This document shows, in pieces, positions 42,587-51,234 of a stretch of DNA of 64,000 bases. Below the pieces are notes generated by a model. The model worked only from the letters and a program-made list of their open reading frames with translations. It was not told the origin of the DNA and did no database searches. Source of the stretch: Corynebacterium glyciniphilum AJ 3170 (GTDB lineage Bacteria; Actinomycetota; Actinomycetes; Mycobacteriales; Mycobacteriaceae); contig NZ_CP006842.1 of assembly GCF_000626675.1 (NCBI RefSeq), positions 3,038,001-3,102,000 on the forward strand. The letters are read 5' to 3'. Each line of letters begins with the position of its first letter. Position 1 is the stretch's first letter. A program made the position numbers and the translations under genes.

Positions 42587-42823
42587 ATGCGACTCAACAG
42601 CAAAGGCCAGGTAACCATCCCAGCTGCGCTCCGCCACGAGTTCGGTTTTACCGAGGGGGACGACGTAGAAGTGATCGCCGACGGCGACACACTTCGTATC
42701 GTTCATGCCGCGCCGACTTCTTCCCGCGGGGAACGAATCGTGAGCCGCATGCGGGGCAAGGCAACCACGTCACACACAACCGACGAACTCATGAAACTCC
42801 TCCGTGATGAGCGTGACGACTGA
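42587..42823 (+). CDS. VapB-type antitoxin (AbrB/SpoVT fold)
   Basis: A 78-residue swapped-hairpin DNA-binding antitoxin. The N-terminal RLNSKGQVTIPAALRHEFGF is the AbrB/MazE signature. The C-terminal helix (TTDELMKLLRDERDD) would wrap the toxin. GAGGAGG precedes the ATG. It overlaps the downstream PIN toxin by 17 bases. Confidence 0.88.
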   Translation: MRLNSKGQVTIPAALRHEFGFTEGDDVEVIADGDTLRIVHAAPTSSRGERIVSRMRGKATTSHTTDELMKLLRDERDD

Positions 42824-43223
42824 GATCACCCTCGTCGACTCCAACGTTCTGTTGGACATCTTCACGGATGACGACACGTGGGCGGAATGGTCTACAACCA
42901 ACCTGTCGCGAGCATTTGATACCGGGAAGGTTGTGATCAATCCGATCATCTACTCAGAGGTATCAGTCGGGTTCAAGACCGTCGAAGAGCTGGATCATCT
43001 GCTGCCGACTGATCATTTTCACCGCGAGCCTCTCCCCTGGGAAGCAGGATTTCTTGCTGGGAAGGCTTTTCTGGACTACCGGCGACGGGGAGGAAAACGA
43101 AGGTCCCCGCTTCCGGACTTCTACATCGGCGCGCATGCGGCCGTGTCCGGATACCGACTCTTGACCCGTGACAAGGGCAGATACACCACCTCATTCCCTT
43201 CCCTGACGCTGATTATTCCGTAG
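42807..43223 (+). CDS. VapC-type PIN-domain ribonuclease toxin
   Basis: A 138-residue PIN-domain endoribonuclease. Acidic metal-binding residues are visible in LVDSNVLLDIFTDD, in the ..IIYSEVSVGF segment (Glu), and in LPDFYIGAHAAVSGYRLLTR (Asp). VapC toxins cut tRNA or rRNA. Start ATG 42807 lies inside the vapB gene, giving coupling; GTG 42813 is an alternative. Confidence 0.87.
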   Translation: MSVTTEITLVDSNVLLDIFTDDDTWAEWSTTNLSRAFDTGKVVINPIIYSEVSVGFKTVEELDHLLPTDHFHREPLPWEAGFLAGKAFLDYRRRGGKRRSPLPDFYIGAHAAVSGYRLLTRDKGRYTTSFPSLTLIIP

Positions 43224-43266
43224 GGACCCCCACTTACCTGACATTGATATCCACGGCTGGGCAGCG

Positions 43267-44082
43267 TCAGTCGCGCTTCCCCGTCTCACTGAGCACCGCA
43301 TGGGTGTGGCGGATCATCATGTGCGCCAGCTTTCGATTCGCCCGTGCGCCCAGCACCGCACCAATACCCAGTGGCAGCATCTTCGCGAAGGCCGCCCCCG
43401 CCATGCGCCGACGCAACTGTCGGAAGGCGATACGCCCCAACCGTGAGTTGATGTTCCTCTTCTCTGCATCGCTTGCGTCGCCCAGCTTCCGGAGGCCACC
43501 GATCCCCTTCGCGCCCGAAGCGGCCGAGACCGCCTCGTTACCGGCAGCACCGGCGATGCTGAACAGGATCAGCCGGCGACGTGCCTCCCGGTGGCTGATG
43601 TCGATGCCCCGCAGACGCGCACTGGACAACGTGTAGAGAGCGAAGACCTCGACAACACCGAGTGCCTCCCCGCCGGCCGCGCCCATGCTGAGCAGCGTCC
43701 CGATTCCGGGGAAGAACGCCAGCGCACCTGTCCCTGCCCCCGTACCGGTCGCCAGAGTGCGGAAATGCCTGTCAATGACCTTCTGCTGCCGTGCGACAGA
43801 CTTGCGGCCGTGCCTGCGCTGGATGTGGTTGACGTACTTCTCGATCGCCGGTGCCTGAACCTCGGAGGCCTTGTCGACCGCCTTGAAGAACTGGCGGGCG
43901 AGCTTTCCGTCCGGCTCATCCAGGTCCGCGATGCCCTTGAGCGCTTCTTTGGACTCGGGGGACAGCTCGTCGTCGCCGACGTCGGCTGATCCTGCAGACT
44001 CTGCAGACTCCACGTCCGACGCAGGTATCGAGGTGGACGCGTCAGCGTTGCGACGACGGGAGAAAGGCTTCGGGAGCTTCAC
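43267..44082 (-). CDS. Membrane-associated protein, EcsC-like in outline
   Basis: A 271-residue protein with a charged N-terminus and acidic linker, a helical region (QFFKAVDKASEVQAPAIEKY), two short hydrophobic stretches (GTGALAFFPGIGTLLSMGAA; FSIAGAAGNEAVSAA), and a very basic C-terminus. The alternation of Ala/Gly-rich amphipathic helices resembles EcsC-type proteins, not firmly. It starts about 300 bp before the 2-oxoglutarate oxygenase gene on the other strand. Function unknown. Confidence 0.65.
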   Translation of the reverse strand: MKLPKPFSRRRNADASTSIPASDVESAESAGSADVGDDELSPESKEALKGIADLDEPDGKLARQFFKAVDKASEVQAPAIEKYVNHIQRRHGRKSVARQQKVIDRHFRTLATGTGAGTGALAFFPGIGTLLSMGAAGGEALGVVEVFALYTLSSARLRGIDISHREARRRLILFSIAGAAGNEAVSAASGAKGIGGLRKLGDASDAEKRNINSRLGRIAFRQLRRRMAGAAFAKMLPLGIGAVLGARANRKLAHMMIRHTHAVLSETGKRD

Positions 44083-44246
44083 GTGTGTCCTCCGGTGTGA
44101 GGGGCGATGTGCCTCGTTGATGTCGCGTCGAGTCTAGCCTTTTCCGCCCCCGGGCCGTCTCCGGACCGTTTCCTGACCGACCCGCAACACAGACGTCACA
44201 GAAGTGGCACAACCTTGAAACGACCGCTTCGTAGATTGAGTCCTGT

Positions 44247-44271
44247 CCGGGAAAGAGAGCACGAATCCCGG
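44247..44271 (+). other. Hairpin in the long leader of the oxygenase-permease operon
   Basis: CCGGGA (44247-44252) pairs with TCCCGG (44266-44271) over a 13-base loop. It is the first of several possible stems in the ~130-nt stretch before the ATG at 44379 (GAAAGGA is the ribosome-binding site). The leader resembles no riboswitch I can name. Confidence 0.4.
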
Positions 44272-44378
44272 CTCGCAACTACGAGACCATCAGCGGCTCA
44301 GCCGGGTCTGCATCGCACGGCGTCGGGATGACGGAGCGTACGACCGTAGGGGAAACCGCGTGACGTGAAAGGACCATC

Positions 44379-45431
44379 ATGGTTCAGACCACCACGCCCA
44401 GCAGCACCGACAACTACAGCAACGCCGAACTCGACCTCGAGTCGAGGATGGGCGGCGTCGGTACAGAGACCACCGACCGGGCCGTCCCGGTCATCGACGT
44501 GAACAACTGGGACCTCACCGACCAGGAGTGGGACGCCAAGGCCGAGGAACTCTGGCAGGCCGCCACCACCATCGGGTTCTTCCAGCTGAAGAACTTCGGC
44601 ATCAGCAAGGCTGAGATCGAAGCGGCCTTCGCAGAGTCCCGGCGCCTGTTCGCCCTGCCGAAGGAGACGTTGGAGACTGTCGCCAAGCCGAAAGGCAAGA
44701 ACGTCGGCTTCGAGCACAAGTCCCAGATCCGGCCGTCCACCGGGACGCCGGATGAGAAAGAGAGCTACCAGCTCACCCGTCCGCTGATGGACGGCCTGTG
44801 GCTCGACGAGGAGACACTGCCGGGCTTCCGTGACAACGCCCTGTCCTTCGAGAGCAGGTGCCATGACGTGGCCATGCGCATCCTGGAGTTCTTCGCCGTG
44901 AAGCTCGGTTTCGAGCGGGACTACTTCACCAAGGTGCACAACCCCGCCTCTGACCTGCACCAGTGCACCCTGCGCATGATCCACTACATGGCCGTGGATG
45001 CGGCGGACAACGTCCCCAACGAGGACGGCGCACCCATCTGGCGGGCCGGCGCCCACACCGACTTCAATTGTCTGACCCTGCTGTTCCAGACCGACGGCGA
45101 GTCCGGCCTGCAGGTCATGCCCGGTGCGGACGCCACGCAGGACGTCCAGAGCTGGACGCCCGTGCCCGCCTTCACCGACATCCTCACCTGCAATATCGGC
45201 GACATGCTCATGCGGTGGAGCGACGACCGGCTGAAGTCCAACTTCCACCGGGTCAAGGCCGCCGACATCGGGGTGGACATTCCGGAGCGCTACTCCATGC
45301 CCTACTTCGCCCAGGCGGACCGGGACGCCGTGATCGAGGGCCCGGACCGGAAGTACGAGCCGATGACCGCCGGGGAGTACCTCGACATGCGGATCACGGC
45401 GAACTTTAGCAAGGCCGAGTCCGCCAGGTAG
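44379..45431 (+). CDS. Isopenicillin-N-synthase-like 2-oxoglutarate/Fe(II) dioxygenase
   Basis: A 350-residue oxygenase of full family length. The N-terminal DIOX region includes GFFQLKNFGISKAEIEAAF. The iron facial triad is HTD in GAHTDFNCLTLLF and His in KSNFHRVK; the 2-oxoglutarate Arg-x-Ser is in ERYSMPYF. It is followed 53 bp later by an NCS2 nucleobase permease on the same strand, so a nucleobase or related heterocycle may be the substrate, as in fungal thymine hydroxylase. GAAAGGA precedes the ATG. Confidence 0.9.
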   Translation: MVQTTTPSSTDNYSNAELDLESRMGGVGTETTDRAVPVIDVNNWDLTDQEWDAKAEELWQAATTIGFFQLKNFGISKAEIEAAFAESRRLFALPKETLETVAKPKGKNVGFEHKSQIRPSTGTPDEKESYQLTRPLMDGLWLDEETLPGFRDNALSFESRCHDVAMRILEFFAVKLGFERDYFTKVHNPASDLHQCTLRMIHYMAVDAADNVPNEDGAPIWRAGAHTDFNCLTLLFQTDGESGLQVMPGADATQDVQSWTPVPAFTDILTCNIGDMLMRWSDDRLKSNFHRVKAADIGVDIPERYSMPYFAQADRDAVIEGPDRKYEPMTAGEYLDMRITANFSKAESAR

Positions 45432-45484
45432 TCCCTCCCTCCCCCACCGCTCAAGCACCGTCTCGCTCAGGAGCATCCTCACCC

Positions 45485-46933
45485 ATGACCGCCACTCTCG
45501 ATCGCGCCAGCCAGCACCGGTCCCCCGCCTCCGCCGCCACGGAGCCGAACCCCGACGTTGGGTTCTCCACCGACGGATCCGCGGTGGACACCAACTTCGG
45601 TTGGCGCCACAATCTCACCTACGGCATCCAGCACGTCCTGATCATGTACGTGGGGTGCGTGTCCGTCCCGCTTGCGCTCGGGGCGGCACTCGGACTCGAC
45701 CGGGAGACCGTCGCGATGCTGGTCAACGCTGACCTCCTCGTCGCCGGCGTGATCACCATCATCCAGTCGCTCGGGGCGGGACGGATAGCCGGCGGACGCA
45801 TGCCGATCATCGGTGGCGCGGCGTTCGTCCAGGTGGCGTCCATGATTTCCATCGGGCAGACGTACGGGCTGCCCGCGATCTGGGGGTGCATGCTCGCCGG
45901 TGGCGTGGTGGGACTGCTCCTCGCATGGCCGTTCAGCAAACTGTTGAAGTACTTCCCTCCCCTGGTCACCGGTACCGTGCTGCTGGTACTCGGGGTATCG
46001 CTGATCGGTGTATCCGCCGGCCTTGTCGTCGGGCAACCGATGGTCGGTGGCCAGGAGAACCCGGACTATGCCAATCCGCTGTCGATCGGCATCGCCGCGC
46101 TCGTGGTTGTCGTGGCTGTCGCCCTGTCCTGCCTTGCGCGCGGTGTGGTGGCGAAGGCGTCACTGATCATCGCGACGATCATCGGCGTGCTGGTCTGCTG
46201 GCCCGCCGGCCTGCTGGACTTCTCCGGTGTCGGTGACGAGCCGGTGTTCGCTTTGGTCAAACCCTTCCACTTCGGAGCGCCGGAGTTCCCGCTGGTCGGC
46301 GTGCTGTCGATGTCGGTGGTGATGATGTTCCTCTTCGCGGAGACGATCGCCAGCGTGAGTGCGCTGTCGGAGATCACCGGGAAGAAGATGAGCCGGTCGG
46401 ACGTGGCCCGCTCGTTGGTCGGGGACGCCGCGTCCGGCGTGCTCGGCGGGATCTTCAACGGATTCTTCGACACCGTCTTCAACCAGAACGTCGGCGCGGT
46501 GCGTACCACCCGGGTGCACTCCCGCTATGTCACCGCCACGGCCGGGGCGATCCTGCTGCTTCTGGGACTCACGCCGGCCACGGGTGCGGTGATCGCAGCG
46601 CTGCCGGACCCGGTGATCGGCGGGATCTCGCTGATCCTGTTCACCTCCATCGCCGCGGTGGGTGTGAACACCCTGCGGAAGGTGGATCTCACCGACACGG
46701 TCAACTCGACGATTGTGGCGATAGCGGTCGCACTCGGACTGTTGTCGAAGTTCTCCACCGGCATCTGGTCGAACTTCCCGGGCTGGGCGCAGACGCTCCT
46801 GTCGGACGGTGTGGTCCTGGCCGCGTTGGCGGCCTTCGGACTCAACCTGTTGTTCAACCACACCTCCATCGCAGACCGCGCCCGGGCGGCGCGCAATGAA
46901 CGGCGGCCCGAGCCGGAGTCGGTGTTTGTGTAG
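45485..46933 (+). CDS. NCS2-family nucleobase permease (xanthine/uracil type)
   Basis: A 482-residue symporter with about 12-14 helices. Family signatures are GIQHVLIMYVGCVSVPLALG at the first helix, GRMPIIGGAAFVQV in TM3, and the Glu of the substrate site in FLFAETIASVSALSEITGK. VFNQNVGAVRTTRVHSR fits the conserved QNxG segment of TM10 and downstream loop. Co-transcribed with the oxygenase, it would import that enzyme's purine or pyrimidine substrate with protons or sodium. Confidence 0.94.
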   Translation: MTATLDRASQHRSPASAATEPNPDVGFSTDGSAVDTNFGWRHNLTYGIQHVLIMYVGCVSVPLALGAALGLDRETVAMLVNADLLVAGVITIIQSLGAGRIAGGRMPIIGGAAFVQVASMISIGQTYGLPAIWGCMLAGGVVGLLLAWPFSKLLKYFPPLVTGTVLLVLGVSLIGVSAGLVVGQPMVGGQENPDYANPLSIGIAALVVVVAVALSCLARGVVAKASLIIATIIGVLVCWPAGLLDFSGVGDEPVFALVKPFHFGAPEFPLVGVLSMSVVMMFLFAETIASVSALSEITGKKMSRSDVARSLVGDAASGVLGGIFNGFFDTVFNQNVGAVRTTRVHSRYVTATAGAILLLLGLTPATGAVIAALPDPVIGGISLILFTSIAAVGVNTLRKVDLTDTVNSTIVAIAVALGLLSKFSTGIWSNFPGWAQTLLSDGVVLAALAAFGLNLLFNHTSIADRARAARNERRPEPESVFV

Positions 46934-47005
46934 GAGGGGCAGCTAACCGAACCTGTCTACATGAAACCGCAAGCACAGCGAGAAACTACAGATGGAACTT
47001 CATTA

Positions 47006-47026
47006 GTATCACCCAGATGATACAAT
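47006..47026. promoter_or_regulatory. AbiE-type operator overlapping a leaderless -10
   Basis: GTATCA-CCCAGA-TGATAC (47006-47023) is a perfect 6-bp inverted repeat. TACAAT (47021-47026) is a good -10, seven bases before the ATG at 47034, with no ribosome-binding site. AbiEi proteins are known to repress their own promoter by binding inverted repeats. Confidence 0.6.
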
Positions 47027-47033
47027 CGCAGTC

Positions 47034-47939
47034 ATGGGCGTGATCGATGTTGCAACTCAAGTGTCGGGACTGGCAGCCCGCCAGTGGGGCCTGCTCACAA
47101 CTGCCCAGGCCCAGGCTGAAGGCATCACCCGCCTGCAGCTCGCACGCCTCGCCGATGCGGGTTTGATTGAACGGCTCGGTCGTGGAATCTACGCGATCCC
47201 TGCCGCAGTAGACGAGCACACTCCACTGCGCGCCGCGTGGCTGTCACTCAAGCCTGCGGAGCTGGCTGAGGTCCGGCTTGCCGATCCCGTCTCGTCGGGG
47301 GTAATTTCACACACCTCAGCAGCGAACCTTCACGACCTCGGAGACCTTCTAGACGATGAACCGGAGATCACGGTGTCGGGCAGGAAGCAGAGTCGTCGAG
47401 GAATTCGCCTGCACCGCAGCGCACTCAACACTAACGAGGTAACGATCGTGGAGGGCCTGCCGGCAACAAGTCCCACACGCACGGTTGCGGACCTTCTCCG
47501 TGATGGACATGATCCCTCCCACGTTGCGGAGATCATCGGCGATGTGCTTCAACGGGATCTCGCTTCTCGGCACGACATGGCGGTGGCGCTGGAACCTCTT
47601 GCACGTAGAAACGGGCAACCGAGCGGCGGTGCGCTGCTGGAGTACCTTCTCGATCTGGTCGGTCTGAGTAGTACGGCGCTGGCATCGGATCTCGCCGCAA
47701 GTGACCTGGGGAAAGCGCTCATCGACGCGGGGAAGCTCAGCATAATCAGCAACATCACCGAAGCCTTCTCCGAAACCGGCCTCCCGAACCTCGACATGTC
47801 CGCAATCATCAAAGCGGCAAACCTCTCGGCCCCCATCGATACCGAAGCGCTGCACAAGGCGCTGAGCGCGAACCCTTCCAACTGGCCGTCCACCGCCATC
47901 CGATCCGGGCCAACGGAGATGAGACATCAGCATGACTGA
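47034..47939 (+). CDS. AbiEi-type antitoxin (type IV TA)
   Basis: A 301-residue protein. The N-terminal winged HTH (GLLTTAQAQAEGITRLQLAR then LADAGLIERLGRGIYAI) is the AbiEi DNA-binding domain. The middle has SHTSAANLHDLGD and HRSALNTNEVTIVEGLPAT with TSPTRTVADLL, the usual AbiEi core. AbiEi silences the abiE operon and counteracts the nucleotidyltransferase toxin AbiEii. Here the toxin gene that overlaps its 3' end is truncated. The start is leaderless. Confidence 0.88.
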   Translation: MGVIDVATQVSGLAARQWGLLTTAQAQAEGITRLQLARLADAGLIERLGRGIYAIPAAVDEHTPLRAAWLSLKPAELAEVRLADPVSSGVISHTSAANLHDLGDLLDDEPEITVSGRKQSRRGIRLHRSALNTNEVTIVEGLPATSPTRTVADLLRDGHDPSHVAEIIGDVLQRDLASRHDMAVALEPLARRNGQPSGGALLEYLLDLVGLSSTALASDLAASDLGKALIDAGKLSIISNITEAFSETGLPNLDMSAIIKAANLSAPIDTEALHKALSANPSNWPSTAIRSGPTEMRHQHD

Positions 47940-48039
47940 CGAACTCCCTTACCAAGATGGCAACGCACTCTGGGCGGCAGTCACGGCACGCCAGTTCACC
48001 GGCGCCGAAACCGCGGCGTCAATGGAGCGAACAGGGTGA
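47932..48039 (+). pseudogene. Truncated AbiEii toxin gene
   Basis: Starting at ATG 47932, overlapping the AbiEi stop by eight bases as in abiE operons, the first 20 residues (MTDELPYQDGNALWAAVTAR) match the AbiEii N-terminus. The frame then runs into unrelated codons and stops at 48039; the nucleotidyltransferase domain is gone. The neighbouring response-regulator gene (48058-48738) lies immediately after, so a deletion removed the toxin. Confidence 0.72.
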
Positions 48040-48057
48040 CGGAACACCCTTCCATAG

Positions 48058-48738
48058 TCAATCGACGTCCCGGGCTTTGACCAGCCCTGTCTCGTAGGCG
48101 AAGACGATAGCCTGCGCCCGGTCACGGAGATCAAGCTTCATGAAAATGCGACCGACATGGGTCTTCACGGTCTCCTCGGCGACGAACATCTGCGTCGCGA
48201 TCTCTGCGTTGGACAATCCGTGTGCAATGAGGGTGAGGACCTCGGTCTCACGTACGGTCAGCGCCTCGATCCGTTCCACTGACGGAGCCCTCGGGCATCC
48301 CAGACGCGCGAAGTCCGCGATCAAACGCCGAGTGATTGACGGAGCAATGATTGCATCACCGCTAGCCACCGTCCGGACAGCATCGGCAAGCTCACTGGCG
48401 GACGCTTCCTTCAGAAGAAACCCCGCAGCACCCGCCCGTAGGGATTCATAGACGTACTCGTCAATGTCGAACGTGGTGATGATCAGAACGTGGATAGCGG
48501 TCTCACCGCTTGCCTGGCGCGCGCGGGTAATGACACGGGTCGCCTCCACCCCATCCATCTCCGGCATGCGAATGTCCATCACCACCACGTCCGGTTCCAA
48601 TTGTTCGGCCAGGTCCACGGCGGAGGCACCGTCGCCAGCATCTCCGACGACCTCAATATCTGGCCGGGACGACAGGAACGTGACAAACCCGTCGCGGACC
48701 ATCTGTTGGTCGTCGGCCACGATGACCCGGATAGTCAC
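48058..48738 (-). CDS. NarL/LuxR-family response regulator
   Basis: A 226-residue regulator. Receiver: VADDQQMVRDGF, phospho-Asp in VVVMDIRMPEMDG, Lys in FLLKEASASE. The LuxR HTH is LTLIAHGLSNAEIATQMFVA then ETVKTHVGRIFMKL. Its partner kinase is truncated by IS material 450 bp upstream, so the phosphorylation input is probably lost. Confidence 0.9.
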   Translation of the reverse strand: MTIRVIVADDQQMVRDGFVTFLSSRPDIEVVGDAGDGASAVDLAEQLEPDVVVMDIRMPEMDGVEATRVITRARQASGETAIHVLIITTFDIDEYVYESLRAGAAGFLLKEASASELADAVRTVASGDAIIAPSITRRLIADFARLGCPRAPSVERIEALTVRETEVLTLIAHGLSNAEIATQMFVAEETVKTHVGRIFMKLDLRDRAQAIVFAYETGLVKARDVD

Positions 48739-49187
48739 TGGACCTCCACAGGTAGTTCCGCGTGCACCCGGTAGCCGGTCAGCGCGTGCCCGACTTCGAG
48801 GGTCCCTGCAACGCTGTTGACGCGTTCCAGCATGCCCTGCTGGCCATATCCGGCTTCCTGCCCCGACATGGATGGAGTCCGTGTCGGTTCACCGTTGGTG
48901 ATGTCGACGACAACCGTGTCTCCGCCATGTCCAGCGTGCGCGGACCGCCTGATACGCACCGTCGTCGGTGCGCCTGGAGCATGGCGACGCACATTGCTCA
49001 AGGATTCCTTGACCACACTATGGATCACCGAGGCGACACGACCTGGCACTTCGCCCCCGGTGAGGTCGACGTTGAGTTCAACAGGATGCCCCGATTCTTC
49101 CAATGACCGAACGAGTCCTGAAAGTCCAGAGAGATCCCTGATCGCTGGCGCAAATGGTGTCTCCTGATCATCACGGAGTCGGCCCAA
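48735..49187 (-). pseudogene. 5'-truncated sensor histidine kinase
   Basis: Only the C-terminal ATPase half remains: the N box reads SVVKESLSNVRRHAPGAP and the G box GYGQQGMLERV. The phosphoacceptor His and sensor domains are absent, and the frame is cut at 49187, two bases from the left inverted repeat of the IS. It overlaps the response regulator start by ATGA. The sequence right of the IS contains no kinase, so the missing part was deleted. Confidence 0.85.
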
Positions 49188-49188
49188 C

Positions 49189-50643
49189 GGTTACGTCCTT
49201 TAGCGTGGTGTATCTGTAACTGCCGGTGACCACCCCGTCAACGACGACGGCGACCACCGCAGGTACCTTTCGAGTCAACTCCTACATCTCCTCGAAAGGG
49301 CACTCCACGATGGCCACCAGCCCCCATCATATCGACCCGTCCACCTACCTCGACGAACTGCTCACCTAAGCCTCCTCGGACCTGATGCGCCAGATACTGC
49401 AGAACTTCATCAACGAAGATCCTGTCCACCCAAGCCGGCCAGATCTGCGGCGCGGACTACGCCACCACCAGCGAGTCGCGCACCAACACCGGCAACGGCT
49501 ACCACCACCGCGACCTCGACGCCCGCGTCGGCACTGTCGACGTGGCCGTTCCCAAACTCCGTTCCGCCGCGTTCTTCCCCGACTGGCTGCTGGAACGCCG
49601 TAGCCGAGCCGAACGAGCCCTGAGCACCGTCCGCAACGTGCTACCTCAAGGGCGTCTCCACCCGCAGGATGAATGACCTGGTCGCCAGCCTGGGGATCAC
49701 CAACCTGTCAAAATCGCAGGTATCCAACATGGCCAAAGACCTCGACACCATGGTCGAGGACTTCCGAACCCGCCCCCTGGACACCGGGCCGTACCTGTAC
49801 ATGTCCTGCGACGCGCTGACGATGAAAGTCCGCGAAGGCGGACGAGTGGTCAAGACCTCCGTGCTGCTGGCCTGCGGAGTCAACAATGAGGGCTACCGGG
49901 AACTACTGGGCATGCAGGTCGCCACATCCGAGTCGGTGGCGTCCTGATCCGGCTTCTTCCGGGATCTCAAGGCCCGCGGGCTGGACCGGGTCTACCTGCT
50001 CACCAGCGACGCCCACCTGGGCATCCAGCACGCCATCGGCGAGATTCTGCCGAACGCACCCGTGGCAGCGGTGCCGGACGCACTTCGCCAAGAACCTGTC
50101 AGACATGGTGTCGAAGACCCAGTCGCCGACGTTGTCGGCGATGTTCCAGACAATCTTCCAGCAACCCGATGCCGCGGCGGTGTGGGCCCAGGCCCACGAA
50201 GTCGTTGAGTTCTGCCACCAGAAGTTCCCGCACGTCGCCAACTACCTGGAGGAGGCCCTTGATGAGCTCTTGGCGTTCACCAGCGTGCCGAAGGTTGTGT
50301 GGACGAAGGTGTGGTCCAACAACCCCACCGAGCGGCTCAATCGCGAGATTCGCCGGCGCACTGACGTGGTCGGAATTTTTCCGAACCGTGATGCGGTCGT
50401 CCGGTTGGTCAGGACGGTGTTGGCCGAGCAGCATGACGATTGGATCCAGCAGAACCGCTACATGTCGTTGGTGAGTCTGGAGTAGACGCGCACCATGATG
50501 AACGCCAACGTCTTTGACGCCGACGAGCCGGTGCCGGAGGCAGCATGAGCCGATCCCAGCATCAGCCTCTTGATGGTCCCTGACCTGGCGTCATGCGCAC
50601 TGTTTCAGCGGAAGGGAGCTACACCACTTCCCAAGACTTAACC
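49189..50643 (+). mobile_element. Degenerate IS256-family insertion sequence
   Basis: Imperfect terminal inverted repeats: left 49189-49215 starts GGTTACGTC and contains GTGGTGTA; right 50617-50643, read inward, starts GGTTAAGTC and contains GTGGTGTA. It encloses a broken transposase gene (49310-50485). The 8 bases flanking each end (GGCCCAAC and TCTGAACC) differ, so no target duplication remains. Confidence 0.85.
49310..50485 (+). pseudogene. IS256-family (mutator-type) transposase, multiply broken
   Basis: Fragments in several frames cover a complete DDE transposase: SPHHIDPSTYLDELLT ends at TAA (49367); a second frame has GADYATTSE-like codons from 49450; 49669 onward gives MNDLVASLGITNLSKSQVSN and YLYMSCDALTMKVREG (first Asp); TGA at 49945 replaces a Trp; another frame carries HFAKNLSDMVSKTQSP and the C-terminal SNNPTERLNREIRRRTDVVG. 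At least two nonsense changes and three frameshifts. Inactive. Confidence 0.9.
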
Positions 50644-51234
50644 TCTGAACCTCGCCCATCACTAGATGTAAAGCAGGGCGTCACACGCTCCTAGACATTG
50701 TAGCCGTGTCATCGCGGCAGAGACACAGCCCCGATACAACTCAGTCCTAAGCGGCGGGGAAGCGACGGGCCTCATCGACTGACTCACCGATCATACGAGC
50801 AGTCCTTCTGACTCTAGAAGCAGGTCAGAACGCCTCTCGAAGTGCAACATGCCTGTGGCCGACCCCTCTGACGAGAGGATCCGCCGCCCGGGCAAGGGTG
50901 GTTGTCAACTCACGAGCCTCGTCGAGGAATGGAAAGACTCCCCGGTTGCTTGACATCCCCGGCCCCCTCGGGCACCCGCACGAGGCACCCGACAGATGTA
51001 CAGCCAACCGACGAGGCCAACTAAGTCACAATCTTTCCGCCTCCGGAAGTGGCGGTAGCGCCTGGATCTTGACCAGGCGATCTCTGCTCAACCACAGACG
51101 CAGCATCCGGGCGATGACATTGTTAAGCCGAATGAAGGCGGACACGCCCGCACGAACACAGCGGTTTCATCACGACAGGCTCGCAGTCAGGTAACCTCTG
51201 CCTAAGAGAGGAAACATCAGAGAGGAGGGACCGA
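50644..51234. other. Gene-poor junction between IS and ABC-3C system
   Basis: No frame of convincing coding character. It contains several short A/T-richer tracts and, next to its right end, the hairpin-like CCTCT-GCCTAAG-AGAGG and the GAGGAGG ribosome-binding site of the gene at 51235. Confidence 0.55.

Noticed and set aside
44190..44378. Known riboswitch (purine, guanidine or xanthine type) before the oxygenase
   Set aside because: None of the conserved core sequences of these aptamers could be located.
49181..50651. Target-site duplication of the IS256-type element
   Set aside because: Flanking octamers GGCCCAAC and TCTGAACC do not match.
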